Of a DNA stretch of 64,000 nucleotides, positions 1 through 9,800 are shown one piece after another; position 1 is the first letter of the stretch, and every line of letters begins with the position of its first letter. The notes beneath the pieces are model-generated. The model did no database searches. It saw only the letters and a list, made by a program, of their open reading frames with translations, and was not told the DNA's origin. The position numbers and the translations under genes were made by a program. This DNA is from Dehalococcoidia bacterium (GTDB lineage Bacteria > Chloroflexota > Dehalococcoidia > Tepidiformales > Tepidiformaceae), in contig PQAO01000026.1 in the NCBI GenBank assembly GCA_003104995.1, positions 124,001 through 188,000 of the forward strand, in the 5' to 3' direction.

Positions 1-17
1 CCTACCGACCGAACCGC

Positions 18-1190
18 ATGCGCTTCGGCATCTTCCTCGCCCCGTTTCATCGCGTGGGCGAAAACCCTACCGTGGCGCTCGACCGGGACATCGAGCTCAC
101 CGAACTCCTCGACCGCCTGAACTTCGATGAAGCCTGGTTCGGCGAGCACCACAGCGCCGGCTGGGAACTCATCGCCTCTCCCGAACTGATGATCGCTGCC
201 GCTGCCCAGCGCACGCGGACCATCCGCCTCGGCACGGGCGTCTCTTCCCTTCCCTACCACCACCCTTTCATGCTCGCCGACCGGATGGTCCAGCTCGACC
301 ACATGACCCGGGGCCGGGCCATGTTCGGCGTGGGCCCGGGCGCGCTCACCTCCGACGCGCACATGCTCGGCATCGACGCGATCACCCAGCGCCAGCGGAT
401 GGACGAAGCCCTTGGCGTCATCCTGCGCCTCTTCAGGGGCGAAACAGTCAGCATCGAGACCGACTGGTTCACCATGCGCGAGGCGCGGCTCCAGCTCGCC
501 CCGTACACCCATCCTCATATGCCCGTGGCGGTGGCCAGCACCTTTTCTCCCGCCGGGCCGGTGGCCGCCGGCAAACACGGTGTCGGCATCCTCTCTGTGG
601 CGGTATCGCAACCCGGCGGCCTCATCTCCCTGGCGAAGACCTGGGAGATGGCCCAGGACGCCGCCGGCAAGGCTGGACAGACCATCAGCCGCGATGATTG
701 GCGCCTCGTCATCCCCATCCATCTCGCCGACTCGCGCGAGGAAGCGCTCAAGGACGTCGCCGAGGGCAGCTTCCGCTTTAATAAGGACTACTTCGAAGAC
801 ACCCTCGGACGCCCGGCCGACCCGTCGAACCCGAACGATGTCCGCGCCACGGCCGACCGCGGCGGGGCCATCATCGGCACCCCCGATGACGCCATCGCGG
901 CAATCGAGCGCATGCTCGATATGTCCGGCGGCTTCGGCGCCGTGCTTGGCCTCGCCCATGAGTGGACCACCTGGGAAAAGACGAAGCACAGCTATGAACT
1001 CTGGGCGCGATACGTCGCCCCGCGCTTCCAGGGTCAGCTCGACCGGATCGAGGAAAGCCAGCGGTTCGTTGCCGAAAACCGGACGACCATCTTCGGCCCC
1101 AATGCCATGGCAATCGGCAAGGCGTTCGTCGATGCCGGGATCGCCCTTCCCGAGGAGATGGTCAAGCGCATGCAGCGGGGCAATACCTGA
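18..1190 (+). CDS. LLM-class flavin-dependent oxidoreductase
   Basis: This 390-residue protein is a bacterial-luciferase-like monooxygenase. The N-terminal strand MRFGIFLAPFH, the FGEHHS segment at about residues 41-46 and the RIRLGTG-like stretch (TIRLGTGVSSLPYHHPF) are typical of the TIM-barrel family. The layout is closest to FMN-dependent limonene-1,2-monooxygenase or alkanal-monooxygenase-alpha-like members; the substrate cannot be read from sequence. It probably takes reduced flavin from a separate reductase. The ATG at 18 is near the window edge and lacks an obvious Shine-Dalgarno. It converges with a second luciferase-like gene whose stop lies 7 nt away. Family assignment is firm; a specific function is not. 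Confidence 0.88.
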   Translation: MRFGIFLAPFHRVGENPTVALDRDIELTELLDRLNFDEAWFGEHHSAGWELIASPELMIAAAAQRTRTIRLGTGVSSLPYHHPFMLADRMVQLDHMTRGRAMFGVGPGALTSDAHMLGIDAITQRQRMDEALGVILRLFRGETVSIETDWFTMREARLQLAPYTHPHMPVAVASTFSPAGPVAAGKHGVGILSVAVSQPGGLISLAKTWEMAQDAAGKAGQTISRDDWRLVIPIHLADSREEALKDVAEGSFRFNKDYFEDTLGRPADPSNPNDVRATADRGGAIIGTPDDAIAAIERMLDMSGGFGAVLGLAHEWTTWEKTKHSYELWARYVAPRFQGQLDRIEESQRFVAENRTTIFGPNAMAIGKAFVDAGIALPEEMVKRMQRGNT

Positions 1191-1197
1191 CCGAAGC

Positions 1198-2127
1198 TCA
1201 AATTCCTGCCTTCGCCAGGCCGGCGAGCAGCTCGTACGTGCGGTCGCGGGCCGCTGTGTCTCCCTCGACCGCGAACAGCGAAGCGTTGAAGTCCGTGACG
1301 CCATCGGCTGCCAACTGCCGCACCTGCGCTTCGACCTCTTCCTCGCTGCCGATGATGGCGATGTCCGCCGGACCCGGAGCGCCCTCCACGTCGAGTACAG
1401 CCCGGTACGAGGGCAGAGCGCCGTAGTTGGCATATACCTTGGCAGCCGCCTCTTTGGCGTTGTCTACCCTGGACGTCACGGCGATGGGAAAGCCCGAGAC
1501 GATCCGCGGAGCAGGCCGCCCGGCCTCAGCGGCCGCGGCCCGGATCGTGGGGATGGCCGCCTCACGGAGGTACCGGGCACCGCCCATCCACGTTGCCGTC
1601 CCGTCGGCCAGCTTGCCCGCGAGCCTGAGCATCTGCGGCCCCAATGCGGCGACGATGACCGGGGGCTTTGGTGCGTCGGGGACCGCCAGGCGGGCCATCA
1701 CCCGGTACTCCTCGCCCCGGTACATGACTTGCTCGCCGCTCAAGAGCGGGGTCAGCACCGACAGGTACTCCCGCATGTGGCGCACGGGCTTTGAGTAGTC
1801 CAGTCCCAGCATGTTTTCGATGACGACCTTGTGGCTCAACCCTATCCCAAGCGTGAAACGCCCGTTGGTTGCCGCCGAAGCCGTCAAGGCTTGCTGCGCC
1901 AGCGCCATCGGGTGCCGTGGATAGGTCGGCACTACAAAAGTGCCGACCTCCAGCCTGCTCGTCACGCGACCTGCCAGGGCCAGCATCATCACGGCGTCGA
2001 ATGCGAAGACGTTGGCCATCCACGCCGCGTCAAAACCGGCGTTTTCCGCTCGTTCGAACGCGGCCAGCATCTGCCCCAGGTTGCCTTCTTCGCCGATGCC
2101 CGCCCCAATACCCAGTCCGATCTTCAT
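1198..2127 (-). CDS. LLM-class (probably F420-dependent) oxidoreductase
   Basis: The 309-residue product begins MKIGLGIGAGIG and carries luciferase-fold features: AENAGFDAAWMANVFAFDA, RLEVGTFVVPTYPRHP and a late IIGSEEEVEAQVRQLAADG segment. Short members of this kind are usually F420-dependent oxidoreductases (established for the family), but cofactor use here is inference. The open frame continues far upstream, yet ATG 2125-2127 is chosen because AGGAG lies 8 nt before it and homology starts there. It converges with the first gene and diverges from the hydrolase at 2245. Substrate unknown. Confidence 0.87.
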   Translation of the reverse strand: MKIGLGIGAGIGEEGNLGQMLAAFERAENAGFDAAWMANVFAFDAVMMLALAGRVTSRLEVGTFVVPTYPRHPMALAQQALTASAATNGRFTLGIGLSHKVVIENMLGLDYSKPVRHMREYLSVLTPLLSGEQVMYRGEEYRVMARLAVPDAPKPPVIVAALGPQMLRLAGKLADGTATWMGGARYLREAAIPTIRAAAAEAGRPAPRIVSGFPIAVTSRVDNAKEAAAKVYANYGALPSYRAVLDVEGAPGPADIAIIGSEEEVEAQVRQLAADGVTDFNASLFAVEGDTAARDRTYELLAGLAKAGI

Positions 2128-2232
2128 GCCTGGAACTCCTCCGCGACTGTCTTGCAGGAGCACAAGCCTACGCGGCCTTTCCCGCTCCGCACAGCTCGCA
2201 AGGGCGTCGCAGAGCCAACCGGCGGACCGCGG

Positions 2233-2238
2233 TAGACT
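2233..2238 (+). promoter_or_regulatory. -10 box of a leaderless promoter for the alpha/beta hydrolase
   Basis: TAGACT is followed by 6 nt (TTGTCC) and then ATG 2245, with no Shine-Dalgarno. Transcription would start at or next to the A of the start codon. The same geometry recurs at several genes in this window, which is the main support. Confidence 0.5.
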
Positions 2239-2244
2239 TTGTCC

Positions 2245-3021
2245 ATGCCGTACGCCAGGGTGAATGCAGCCCAGCTCTATTACGAACAACACGGCCGCGG
2301 GCCCGACCTCGTCTTTCTCCATGGGGCGGGCGGCAACCATCTCAGCTGGTGGCAGCAGGTGGCGGAGTTCTCCGGGTCCTACCGCTGCACCACTTTCGAC
2401 GCCCGGGGCTGGGGCCTCTCCCGGGGCGATATGGCCGTCGGGCGCTGGTCCCTCGGCACAGACCTCGTCGCTCTCCTCGAACACCTCGGCATCGAGAGCG
2501 CGCATGTGGTCGCGCAGTCCATGGGTGGGCGCTCGGTCGCGGGGCTGGCGCGCCTGGCGCCGCAGCGCGTACGTTCGCTGGTGCTCTGCGGCACAACGGC
2601 GGGAGCGACGAACGACCGCGTCCGCGATCTCCAGGACCAACTGCAAGGCGAGCGAGGCGACGGCGGCCTCCGCGAACACGCACTGGCGCCTGGCTTCGAA
2701 TCCGAGAACCCCGGCCTCACGCTCCTCTACCGCCAGATCAACGCGCTCAACCCGGCACGTCGGCGAGGCATGCTCGGCAGGCCTCCACCGGCTTACCGCG
2801 GCAGCACCCACGCGCTCATCGCTGGCCTCGGCGTGCCAGTCCTCTACCTCGTCGGCGAGCACGACCTGATCACGTCGCCGGAGATGATTCGCGAAGCGCG
2901 GGGGCTCATCCCCGGCGCAGCCTTCCACCAGGTGGATGCTGCCGGGCACTCGTGCTACTTCGAGCGCGCCGCTGAATGGAACCGGGTCGTGGGTGAATTT
3001 CTCGCCCGGGTCGATGGTTAA
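2245..3021 (+). CDS. alpha/beta-fold hydrolase
   Basis: This 258-residue protein has the oxyanion-hole motif HGAGGNHLSWW at about residues 26-36. A nucleophile elbow AQSMGG puts the catalytic Ser near residue 92, an acid sits in GEHDLITS, and the catalytic His is in AAGHSCYF. Family members are esterases, lipases, dehalogenase-like or C-C hydrolases; no specific substrate is evident. An in-frame TTG at 2239 exists, but ATG 2245 fits the TAGACT box 6 nt upstream and is preferred. It is divergent from the F420-type oxidoreductase. Confidence 0.88.
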   Translation: MPYARVNAAQLYYEQHGRGPDLVFLHGAGGNHLSWWQQVAEFSGSYRCTTFDARGWGLSRGDMAVGRWSLGTDLVALLEHLGIESAHVVAQSMGGRSVAGLARLAPQRVRSLVLCGTTAGATNDRVRDLQDQLQGERGDGGLREHALAPGFESENPGLTLLYRQINALNPARRRGMLGRPPPAYRGSTHALIAGLGVPVLYLVGEHDLITSPEMIREARGLIPGAAFHQVDAAGHSCYFERAAEWNRVVGEFLARVDG

Positions 3022-3067
3022 TGTGTGGTTGCCAGTAGGGAAACGCCGGGGTTATCGTCTACCTCCT

Positions 3068-3322
3068 ATGTCATGGATGTTTCGCTGGCTGTCGGCGATC
3101 CTGTCACATCTGCCCTTCCGGGGTGACGATGAAGCCGGGTGGGTGGAGCCCTCGAACGCGGTGACGCGCGCCGTCCTCGGCGGTGTGCCGCTCGCTCTAC
3201 CGATCGCCGAGGCCAGTCCCATCCACCAGCCGGCCCCCGTCGTCGAGCTGCCGCAGCGCTCGCAACCCGCAACCCGCACGGCCCAGCGCACGCGCCGCCG
3301 CCGCGCAGGCCGCGCTGCCTGA
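3068..3322 (+). CDS. small hypothetical protein
   Basis: This 84-residue reading frame begins MSWMFRWLSAILSHLPFRG. The N-terminal half is moderately hydrophobic, the middle is Pro/Ala-rich and the C-terminus is very basic (RTRRRRAGRAA). ATG 3068 is preceded by GGGTTATCGT, a possible -10 box, and there is no Shine-Dalgarno. It lies between the hydrolase and the FmdB gene on the same strand. I recognise no family, and it could be a non-coding frame in GC-rich DNA. Confidence 0.35.
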   Translation: MSWMFRWLSAILSHLPFRGDDEAGWVEPSNAVTRAVLGGVPLALPIAEASPIHQPAPVVELPQRSQPATRTAQRTRRRRAGRAA

Positions 3323-3337
3323 TGCGCCCCGTCCGGC

Positions 3338-3343
3338 TATACT
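3338..3343 (+). promoter_or_regulatory. -10 box of a leaderless promoter for the FmdB-family gene
   Basis: TATACT lies 6 nt (CGGCCC) before ATG 3350. The start codon would be at or one base from the 5' end of the transcript. No Shine-Dalgarno is present. Confidence 0.55.
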
Positions 3344-3349
3344 CGGCCC

Positions 3350-3571
3350 ATGGCCATCTACGAGTATTACTGCCCCACCTGCCGTGAAAAGTTCGAAGAA
3401 CGCCGCCCGATGGCTGAGGCCTCGGTCGCGGCCAGCTGCAAGAAGGGCCACCGCGCCGAACGCACTATTTCGGCATTCGCCATGAGCCGCAGTGGTGGCG
3501 AAGTCGCGCTCGCCGAAATGCCGGCCGGCGGCGGTTGCTGTGGTGGCGGCGGCTGCGCCTGCGCGAACTAA
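3350..3571 (+). CDS. FmdB-family zinc ribbon protein
   Basis: The 73-residue product opens MAIYEYYCPTC and has a second metal-site segment SCKKGH, matching the FmdB/CxxC_CXXC_SSSS zinc ribbon. The family is putatively regulatory, with no settled biochemical role. The C-terminal tail is a Gly/Cys stretch (GGGCCGGGGCAC) that may bind metal or stabilise the fold. The stop codon overlaps that of the convergent membrane protein gene by a few bases. Confidence 0.85.
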   Translation: MAIYEYYCPTCREKFEERRPMAEASVAASCKKGHRAERTISAFAMSRSGGEVALAEMPAGGGCCGGGGCACAN

Positions 3572-4311
3572 GACTCGACGGCCCGCGGCCCGGCCGCCGG
3601 ACTCGGAACCGGCCCGCCCGCGCCGGTCTTATCCCGCGCGAACACCACGTACGCGAGGCTGACAACCACTACAAGCGTAACTTCCGCCAGCGTTAGCCCG
3701 GCGACGATGAACGTCGCCTCCTGCCAGAATTCCTCCGGAAACATCTGGATGAGACGGTCAGTATCCGGATCAAGCCGCCACAGGTCGTTCCGGAACGCGA
3801 TTTCGTGGAAGGTGGTCCACGCCTGGTCGAACCCGGTCAGCGCGAACGCTCCGACCACGCCCACCACCGCGACCCCGAACCCCACCCCCGCCAGCGAAAG
3901 CCTGGCGAGGCCCGCCACGGTACGCTCGCCGGTCCAGAGAACGGCACAGGCCACATATGCGAGCACAATCGCCAACGAGACCTCGTTGAGCCGGTAAACC
4001 GTCCGAATCAGCGCTTTCACATCGCGCATGTGATCCGTCTCTTTCGCGTTGTAGAGCGACGTCTCCTGGCCGTCCGCCGTCACCAGGATGCGAAGCGTCT
4101 CCGCGTCGTCCTCGAAATACTCGATGATCTCCTCACCTGCACGGTCCAGGTCCGAAAGGGGCAGGCCGGTGCGTCCGCTGGAATCGAACTCGCGGAAGCC
4201 GTGCTTGTAGTACCCGATGTCGCTCGCGAGAAAACGCACGTTGGCCGTGACCAGGAAGACCGGCAGAGCGACAACAAACAAGGCGGCTGCGAGGCGAGAG
4301 ACGATGAGCAT
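3568..4311 (-). CDS. TIGR01906/DUF1461-type integral membrane protein
   Basis: This 247-residue protein has a hydrophobic N-terminal helix (about residues 5-24) and an extracytoplasmic region of roughly 85 residues. At least three further membrane helices follow (near residues 105-125, 135-160 and 205-230). The YKHGFREFD and YFxDD(A)ET elements and overall topology fit the TIGR01906 (DUF1461) family, whose function is unknown. ATG 4309-4311 is chosen because the membrane helix starts there; the upstream frame is poor. It is convergent with the FmdB gene, and the spacing to the CoA-binding gene at 4471 implies divergent promoters. Confidence 0.7.
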   Translation of the reverse strand: MLIVSRLAAALFVVALPVFLVTANVRFLASDIGYYKHGFREFDSSGRTGLPLSDLDRAGEEIIEYFEDDAETLRILVTADGQETSLYNAKETDHMRDVKALIRTVYRLNEVSLAIVLAYVACAVLWTGERTVAGLARLSLAGVGFGVAVVGVVGAFALTGFDQAWTTFHEIAFRNDLWRLDPDTDRLIQMFPEEFWQEATFIVAGLTLAEVTLVVVVSLAYVVFARDKTGAGGPVPSPAAGPRAVES

Positions 4312-4447
4312 GGGCGCGCTGCGGACGCGGGAGCCCGCGAGGGGGATCGTGGGCCCGGATCCGCCGTGGGTCAACCGGGCAGCCAGACTCAAAGGCCGGG
4401 CTCTGGTAGACTCGAAACTCCCGGCCACGGTCGGATCTTCGTGCGCC

Positions 4448-4474
4448 ATGAACCTTTTGGAGAAGCGACTATGA
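4448..4474 (+). other. 8-codon upstream ORF overlapping the next start codon
   Basis: A frame reading MNLLEKRL ends in a TGA that overlaps the ATG of the CoA-binding gene in the string CTATGACC. It contains the TTTTGGAGAAG ribosome-binding region of that gene. Translation of the mini-ORF would therefore cross the downstream initiation site, a layout known from translational coupling. A TAGACT -10 candidate lies at 4407-4412. Whether it is translated is inference. Confidence 0.3.
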
Positions 4475-5910
4475 CCGCGCCCGCTCAAGTACCCGAACTC
4501 GACTTCGTCTTCCACCCGCGCTCAATCGCCATCGCGGGCGTTTCGGCCAAGGAAACGGCCGCGTTCGGAGGAGGCGGGTTCGTTTCGTCGCTCCAGGAGA
4601 TCGGCTTCCGGGGCCCTATCTACCTGATCCATCCCACCGCGCGCGCCATTCGCGGCATCAAGTGCTACCCATCGATGCGTGACATTCCGGCTGAGGATGA
4701 CATCGACTACGTCATTTCCTCGGTCAACGCGCGGTTCGTCCCCCAGTTGCTTGAAGACTGCATCGCAAAGGGCGTGCGTGTGCTCCACCTGTTCACCGCC
4801 GGGTTCACCGAGACCGGCGATGCCGAGCGCGCCAAAATGGAGCAGGCCGTGATCGCCCGTGCAAAGGAAGCCGGTATCCGCCTCATCGGCCCCAACTGCA
4901 TGGGCCTCTACGTCCCCGAAGCCCGCCTCGCCATGATGAACGGTCAGACGCCCGAAGAGGGTCCCGTCGGGATGGTCTCGCAGTCCGGGATGAATGCCGG
5001 CGAATTCATTCGGTATGCCATCCCCCGGGGTATCCGCTGCTCCAAGGTCATCAGCTTCGGCAACGGCGCCGACCTCAAGGCGGCCGACTTCTTCGATTAC
5101 CTCGCGGATGACCCGAAGACCGAAATCATCGTGGCCTACCTCGAAGGCATCCAGGACGGACCCCGCCTGGCCCGGGCGATCCGCAAGGCCGGCGAGCGCA
5201 AGCCGGTCGCGATCCTGAAGAGCGGCCGGACCGAAGCCGGCTCGCGGGCGGCGAACTCCCACACGGCTTCGCTTGCTGGCTCTCTCCAGATCTTCGACGC
5301 GCTCTGCAAGCAGGCGGGCGCCCTTCGCGTCGAGAGCATGGAGGAGCTGGTCGACATGGCCGTCACCTTCCGCTTCGTGAAGCGTCTGAGTGGCCCGAAC
5401 GTGGTCGTCGTCGGTGGTGGCGGTGGCGCCAGCGTCCTCGCGGCCGATGACCTCGCCGCGGCCGGCCTGAACCTTCCTCCGCTGCTCCCTGAAACCCAGG
5501 CCGAGCTCGCCAAGATCACGCACGAAGCCGGGACGAGCATCCGGAACCCGATCGATACCACCAGCCTCTGGGAGGAGAAGGGCTTCGAGGCCACCCTCAT
5601 GCCTTGCGCCCAGGCCCCGAACATCGATGTGCTTCTCTACCACACAAGCTTTGGCTCCGGCCCCGGAATGCGCCAGGTCGGTCTTCGCGATCGGATGAGG
5701 CGGCAGGCCGACACCCTCGCTCGCATCCAGGAGCAGTCGGGCAAGCCAGTCGTCGTTTGCATTCGCCCCTCGGTCACCGCCGAGGCGTTCGAACAGTCCG
5801 AGGAGTTCCAGGACCTCTGCTGGCGAAACGGCCTTGCCACCTATCCGAGCATCGCCCGGGCGGGCGTTGCGCTTGGCAACCTCCTGGAGTGGCAGCGCCT
5901 GCGCGAGTAA
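4471..5910 (+). CDS. acetyl-CoA synthetase (ADP-forming) alpha-chain-like CoA-binding protein
   Basis: The 479-residue protein has a CoA-binding Rossmann domain (FHPRSIAIAGVS, residues 14-25) and then succinyl-CoA-ligase-like flavodoxin domains. GPNCMG lies at 140-145, SQSGMNAGEF near 170-179 and NSHTASLAG holds the presumed phosphorylatable His264. These mark the NDP-forming acyl-CoA synthetase alpha chain. The beta (ATP-grasp) chain is neither fused nor next door, so it either acts with a distant beta subunit or serves another acyl-CoA reaction. GGAGAAG precedes ATG 4471 at good spacing. A hairpin terminator follows at 5940. Confidence 0.85.
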   Translation: MTAPAQVPELDFVFHPRSIAIAGVSAKETAAFGGGGFVSSLQEIGFRGPIYLIHPTARAIRGIKCYPSMRDIPAEDDIDYVISSVNARFVPQLLEDCIAKGVRVLHLFTAGFTETGDAERAKMEQAVIARAKEAGIRLIGPNCMGLYVPEARLAMMNGQTPEEGPVGMVSQSGMNAGEFIRYAIPRGIRCSKVISFGNGADLKAADFFDYLADDPKTEIIVAYLEGIQDGPRLARAIRKAGERKPVAILKSGRTEAGSRAANSHTASLAGSLQIFDALCKQAGALRVESMEELVDMAVTFRFVKRLSGPNVVVVGGGGGASVLAADDLAAAGLNLPPLLPETQAELAKITHEAGTSIRNPIDTTSLWEEKGFEATLMPCAQAPNIDVLLYHTSFGSGPGMRQVGLRDRMRRQADTLARIQEQSGKPVVVCIRPSVTAEAFEQSEEFQDLCWRNGLATYPSIARAGVALGNLLEWQRLRE

Positions 5911-5939
5911 GCCCTCCATCATCTCCGGTTAGTTGATAC

Positions 5940-5963
5940 GGCTTCGGAGAAGCGTCCGAAGCC
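5940..5963. terminator. hairpin between convergent genes
   Basis: GGCTTCGG and CCGAAGCC form a perfect 8-bp stem with an 8-nt loop, 30 bp after the CoA-binding gene and 57 bp before the end of nei. There is no long T run, so a bidirectional terminator role is likely but not proven. Confidence 0.5.
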
Positions 5964-6019
5964 CCCTGGCCACCTGCGCGGAGATGAGGAGCCGTGTCGT
6001 CTCGCCGCCGGGGCGGCCG

Positions 6020-6862
6020 TCACGCCAGGCGCGCATGACGCTTGCGAACGGGCGGATCGATCTGCCCCTCGACCACCGGCTGACACTTCGGGCACCAGGC
6101 GGTTTGCCGGATATCGACGCCCTGCGACCCGGATCGAATGCGCGTGTAGCAGCGCCGGCAGGGCTGGCCTGCACGCTCGTACACCCACATCTCTGTCCGC
6201 CTCGTGAGTCCCAGGCTGTTCGGCTTCCCCACGCTCGCCCGCAGAAGCGCCTGGGCCTTCAGCACGAGCCCGCGCAACTCGTCGTCCGGTAGCTCCCGGA
6301 CGCGCCGCCACGGGTTCATCCCGACATGGAACAGGGACTCGTGCTTCCAGATGTTCCCAACGCCCGCGACGGCCGTCTGGTCCATGATCGCATCGCCGAT
6401 GGTCAGCGTTGCACGGGATGGGTCGCGGAGGCGGCGCAGCGCCTCGTCCACGTCGAAGTCGTCCTCCAACAGGTCGGGCCCGAGGCCGGCGACGGGCCGG
6501 TGGTGCCCCAGGGCGCGCTCTTCGAGCAACTCGATGACCGGCGCGCTGAAGTTGACTACCACAGCATCGGCGACTTCGAGCACCAGGCGAGCCTCGCGCT
6601 CTGGCTTTCGCCACGCCTCCCCGGGTGCGTAAACGTGCCAGGTCCCGTACATCCGCAGGTGGCCGCGCAGCACCAGGCCGTTGTCGAAGCTGATGAGCAG
6701 GTTCTTGCCGGTGGAACGGGCACCGGTGCAGGTCGCCCCTACGATGCGGTGCACCTGCGGGACCGGGCCCGGCCCATGGCTGCGGGCAGCGAGGACCTCC
6801 TTGCCCTCGAGCGCGGCACCAACCCTACGCGCGAACTTGTAGAGACTGTCGCCCTCAGGCAC
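6020..6862 (-). CDS. nei: Fpg/Nei-family DNA glycosylase/AP lyase
   Basis: This 280-residue protein starts MPEGDSL, giving the catalytic Pro2-Glu3 N-terminus after Met removal. The conserved Lys is in STGKNLLI (about residue 53) and the H2TH motif is AVAGVGNIWKHE (near 165-176). It ends with a four-Cys zinc finger (CRRC...CPKC). It excises oxidised bases and cleaves the abasic strand. The MPEGDS start and fold fit Nei2/endonuclease VIII better than Fpg (MPELPE). Its start overlaps the end of lhr by 8 nt, and the pair is conserved in actinobacteria such as mycobacteria. Confidence 0.9.
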   Translation of the reverse strand: MPEGDSLYKFARRVGAALEGKEVLAARSHGPGPVPQVHRIVGATCTGARSTGKNLLISFDNGLVLRGHLRMYGTWHVYAPGEAWRKPEREARLVLEVADAVVVNFSAPVIELLEERALGHHRPVAGLGPDLLEDDFDVDEALRRLRDPSRATLTIGDAIMDQTAVAGVGNIWKHESLFHVGMNPWRRVRELPDDELRGLVLKAQALLRASVGKPNSLGLTRRTEMWVYERAGQPCRRCYTRIRSGSQGVDIRQTAWCPKCQPVVEGQIDPPVRKRHARLA

Positions 6863-9800
6863 GGCCGGGCCCCTGCAGGCGTGCCGGCCGGTACGTCAGC
6901 CCGCGGTAGCCGCTGGCAAACCCGGCCGCGCGCAGGTGGGCCGCGAGCGGCGACTCGATCGCAGGCGCGCCATCGATCCGCTCGATGGCCAGTCCCTTGG
7001 CCCCGTGGCGAGCTGCGTAGCCGAGCAGCGCGGGCATGGCGAGCTCCAAAAGGCCGTCTTGTTCCGCTGCCGGGAGGGTGACGATTCCCCGACCGGACCG
7101 TTCGACGTACAGCACCGGAACACCATCGACTAGCACTATTTGCGCGCTGGCTGCCCGGGCGAGGCTCCGGCGGTCGTCGTCGTCACGGCGGGGCCACGGG
7201 ATGGCCGCCCCGTAGGGCTGTGCGGGGTCGCAGGCAGCCAGGATCGTCGCTGCCGGGCCATCGGGCGTGTCTCGCTCTGCCCTGAGGCGTTCGATTGCAC
7301 CGGGGTAGCCAAACTGCGCGGCGCCGAGCCCTTCCACGAAGTAGCCCCGCCGCACGCGGCCCGCATCCTCCATCGCCTTCAGCACCGGGTAGACCGAAGA
7401 AAACCCGCCGGGGAGGTCTTCGGCGTTCACGCCCTCGCGCGTCACGATGCCGTGGCGTTCGAGCAGCGCTTGCGCCACCGCGTGGAGCCGGGCCGTCTGG
7501 GCGGAGGCACTGGCGGCCGTATCCGCGAGCCGCACAAGCGACCAGCGCCCAACCGATTCCGGGGGCAGCCGCCCAACGCGGCCACGCGGCGCCGGGCCGC
7601 TCCCGCGCCGTGGCCAGGATAGCGCCCGCAGCGGTGCGAAGGTGTCGTTGGTAACCGCGCCCTGCCAAACCAGGTCCCAGAGCGCGTCCAGCACCGCCGG
7701 TACCGGCGCCCCGGCCGCTGCGACCAGGTCGGTGAAGAACAGCGCCCCGCGCGTCTTGAGCGCGGCGAGGATGGCTTCATGCGCGTGCGTCGGGGTCTCC
7801 GGCTCGGCCCGGGGCGCGAAGTGCTCCAGCATTTCCCGGCGCACGAGCACCACCCTGCCGTCGTCCTTACCGAGACGCCCTGCCCCGTACCAGGCGACTT
7901 CGCCGCCCGCGCCAAGCTGGTCGAGCAACGCCGGCTCGTACCCGGACACGCGCGCGGGGAGCACGTCGCGTTCGAGCACCGAGGCCGGCACCGGCAGCCC
8001 TTCGATCTGCAGAAGGACATCGCGCAGGCGATCCGGACCATGATGGACAGACCCTACGCCGTGCCAGCGCTGCAGGAAGCGTGCATAGGCTGCGCCCGAA
8101 ACCGGTTCCACATCCCTGCGGATGCGTGCCAGCGACCGCTGTTTGAGGAGCCGCAAGACCTCAGGGTCGCACCACTCGCGCTCTGTGCCGCCCGGGCGGA
8201 AATCGCCATGGAGGAGGCGACCTGCCGCGTCGAGCTCCTGCAGCGTCTCCCGCACCAGCGACTCCGGGATCGCCCAACGAGCCGCCGGAGCGCGCGCCAC
8301 GAACGGGCCGTGCGTCCGGGCGTAGCGGCTCAGCAACCCTTCGAGCGCGTCAGGCGTGGGCCGAAGGAACACCTCGGGGACCCCCAGGGGAGCGGCCACA
8401 CCCAGGCCATCGCGGTACCGCCCCGCATCCTCCATCGGAATCCAGCGCTCCTCTCCGCCAATCCGCACCGGGCATGCCCGCCGCGTGTCCTGCAACTCCG
8501 CGAGCCACTCGCGGAGCAACATTGGCTCCGCTACCCGTGCCGCCAGCTCGGTTTCGTCCAGGTCGCCCAGCCGGCGCAGAAGGTCGTGCAGTTGGTCGGC
8601 ATGCCGCGCCTTCCGGTTGGGCACCAGGCACTGGAGATCGAGCTCGACTTCCTCCACCGCCGCGGGGTCGAGTAATTCGCGCAGTTCTGCCTCTCCGAGG
8701 AGATCGCGCAGCAGGTTGCGGTCGAGCGTGAGCGCCTGGGCGCGCCGTTCCGCCAGCGGCGCATCGCCCTCGTACATGTACGCCGCCACGTAGTCGAACA
8801 GCAGTGACCGCGCGAACGGCGACGCTTCGCGCGTGTCGACGGTGGTCACGCCGATCTCACGGCTGCGGACGGAAGCCAGAATCTCGGCCAGCCCGGGCAG
8901 GTCGAACACGTCGCGCATGCACTCGCGGTAGGTCTCGAGGATGATCGGGAACGAGCCGTAGCGGCTCGCGACGGCGAGGAGGTTTGCCGAGCGCTGGCGC
9001 TGCAGCCAGAGCGGCGCACGTGTGCCCGGGCGATTTCGCGGCAGCAGCAGCGCCCGGCCGGCGTTCTCCCGGAAACGGGCCGCGAACATCGCCGTGTTGG
9101 CAATCCGCGCGACCACCCGCTCCTCGACATCCTCTGGCGATGGGAAGAGCGCCTCGGTGCCCGGGGGCTCATCGCCGCCGGCGAAGCGGATGGCGATGCC
9201 GTCGTCGCTCCAGATGGTCTGGACATCGAAGCCGCTGCGTTCCACAAGCTCCCCCTCGATGGCCTGGGCCCAGGGGGCGTGCACGCGTCCGCCAAACGGC
9301 GTCAGGATGACCACCCGCCAGTCGCCAAGCTCGTCGCGGAAGCGTTCGACCACGATGGTCCGGTCCGTCGGTACGGTGCCGGTGGCCTCCTTCTCATCTT
9401 CCAGGTAGGCCATCAGGTTGCGGGCGCCGTTATCATCGAGGTCGTGCGCCTCGGTGAGCTGCCGGATCGCAGCCTCGGGGTCGCGAAGCGCCATCAGTTC
9501 CCGGGTAAACGCTCCGATCGCCCGCCCGAACTCCAGCGGCCGGCCGACGCCATCACCCTTCCAGAACGGCATCTTGCCGGGTTCGCCGGGCGCCGGCGTA
9601 ACGATCACCTGGTCACGTGTGATCTGCTCGATCCGCCATGTGGTCGCGCCGAGAAGAAACGTTTCGCCGGGGCGGCTCTCATAGACCATCTCCTCGTCGA
9701 GTTCGCCCACGCGCGGACCGCCCACCCCGAGGAACACGCCGTACAGTCCCCGGTCCGGGATGGTCCCCGCGTTCACTACAGCGATCGTTTTGGCGTCGCG

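Noticed and set aside
4522-5922. 466-codon minus-strand open frame
   Set aside because: It is the complement of the acyl-CoA synthetase-like gene and shows no domain.
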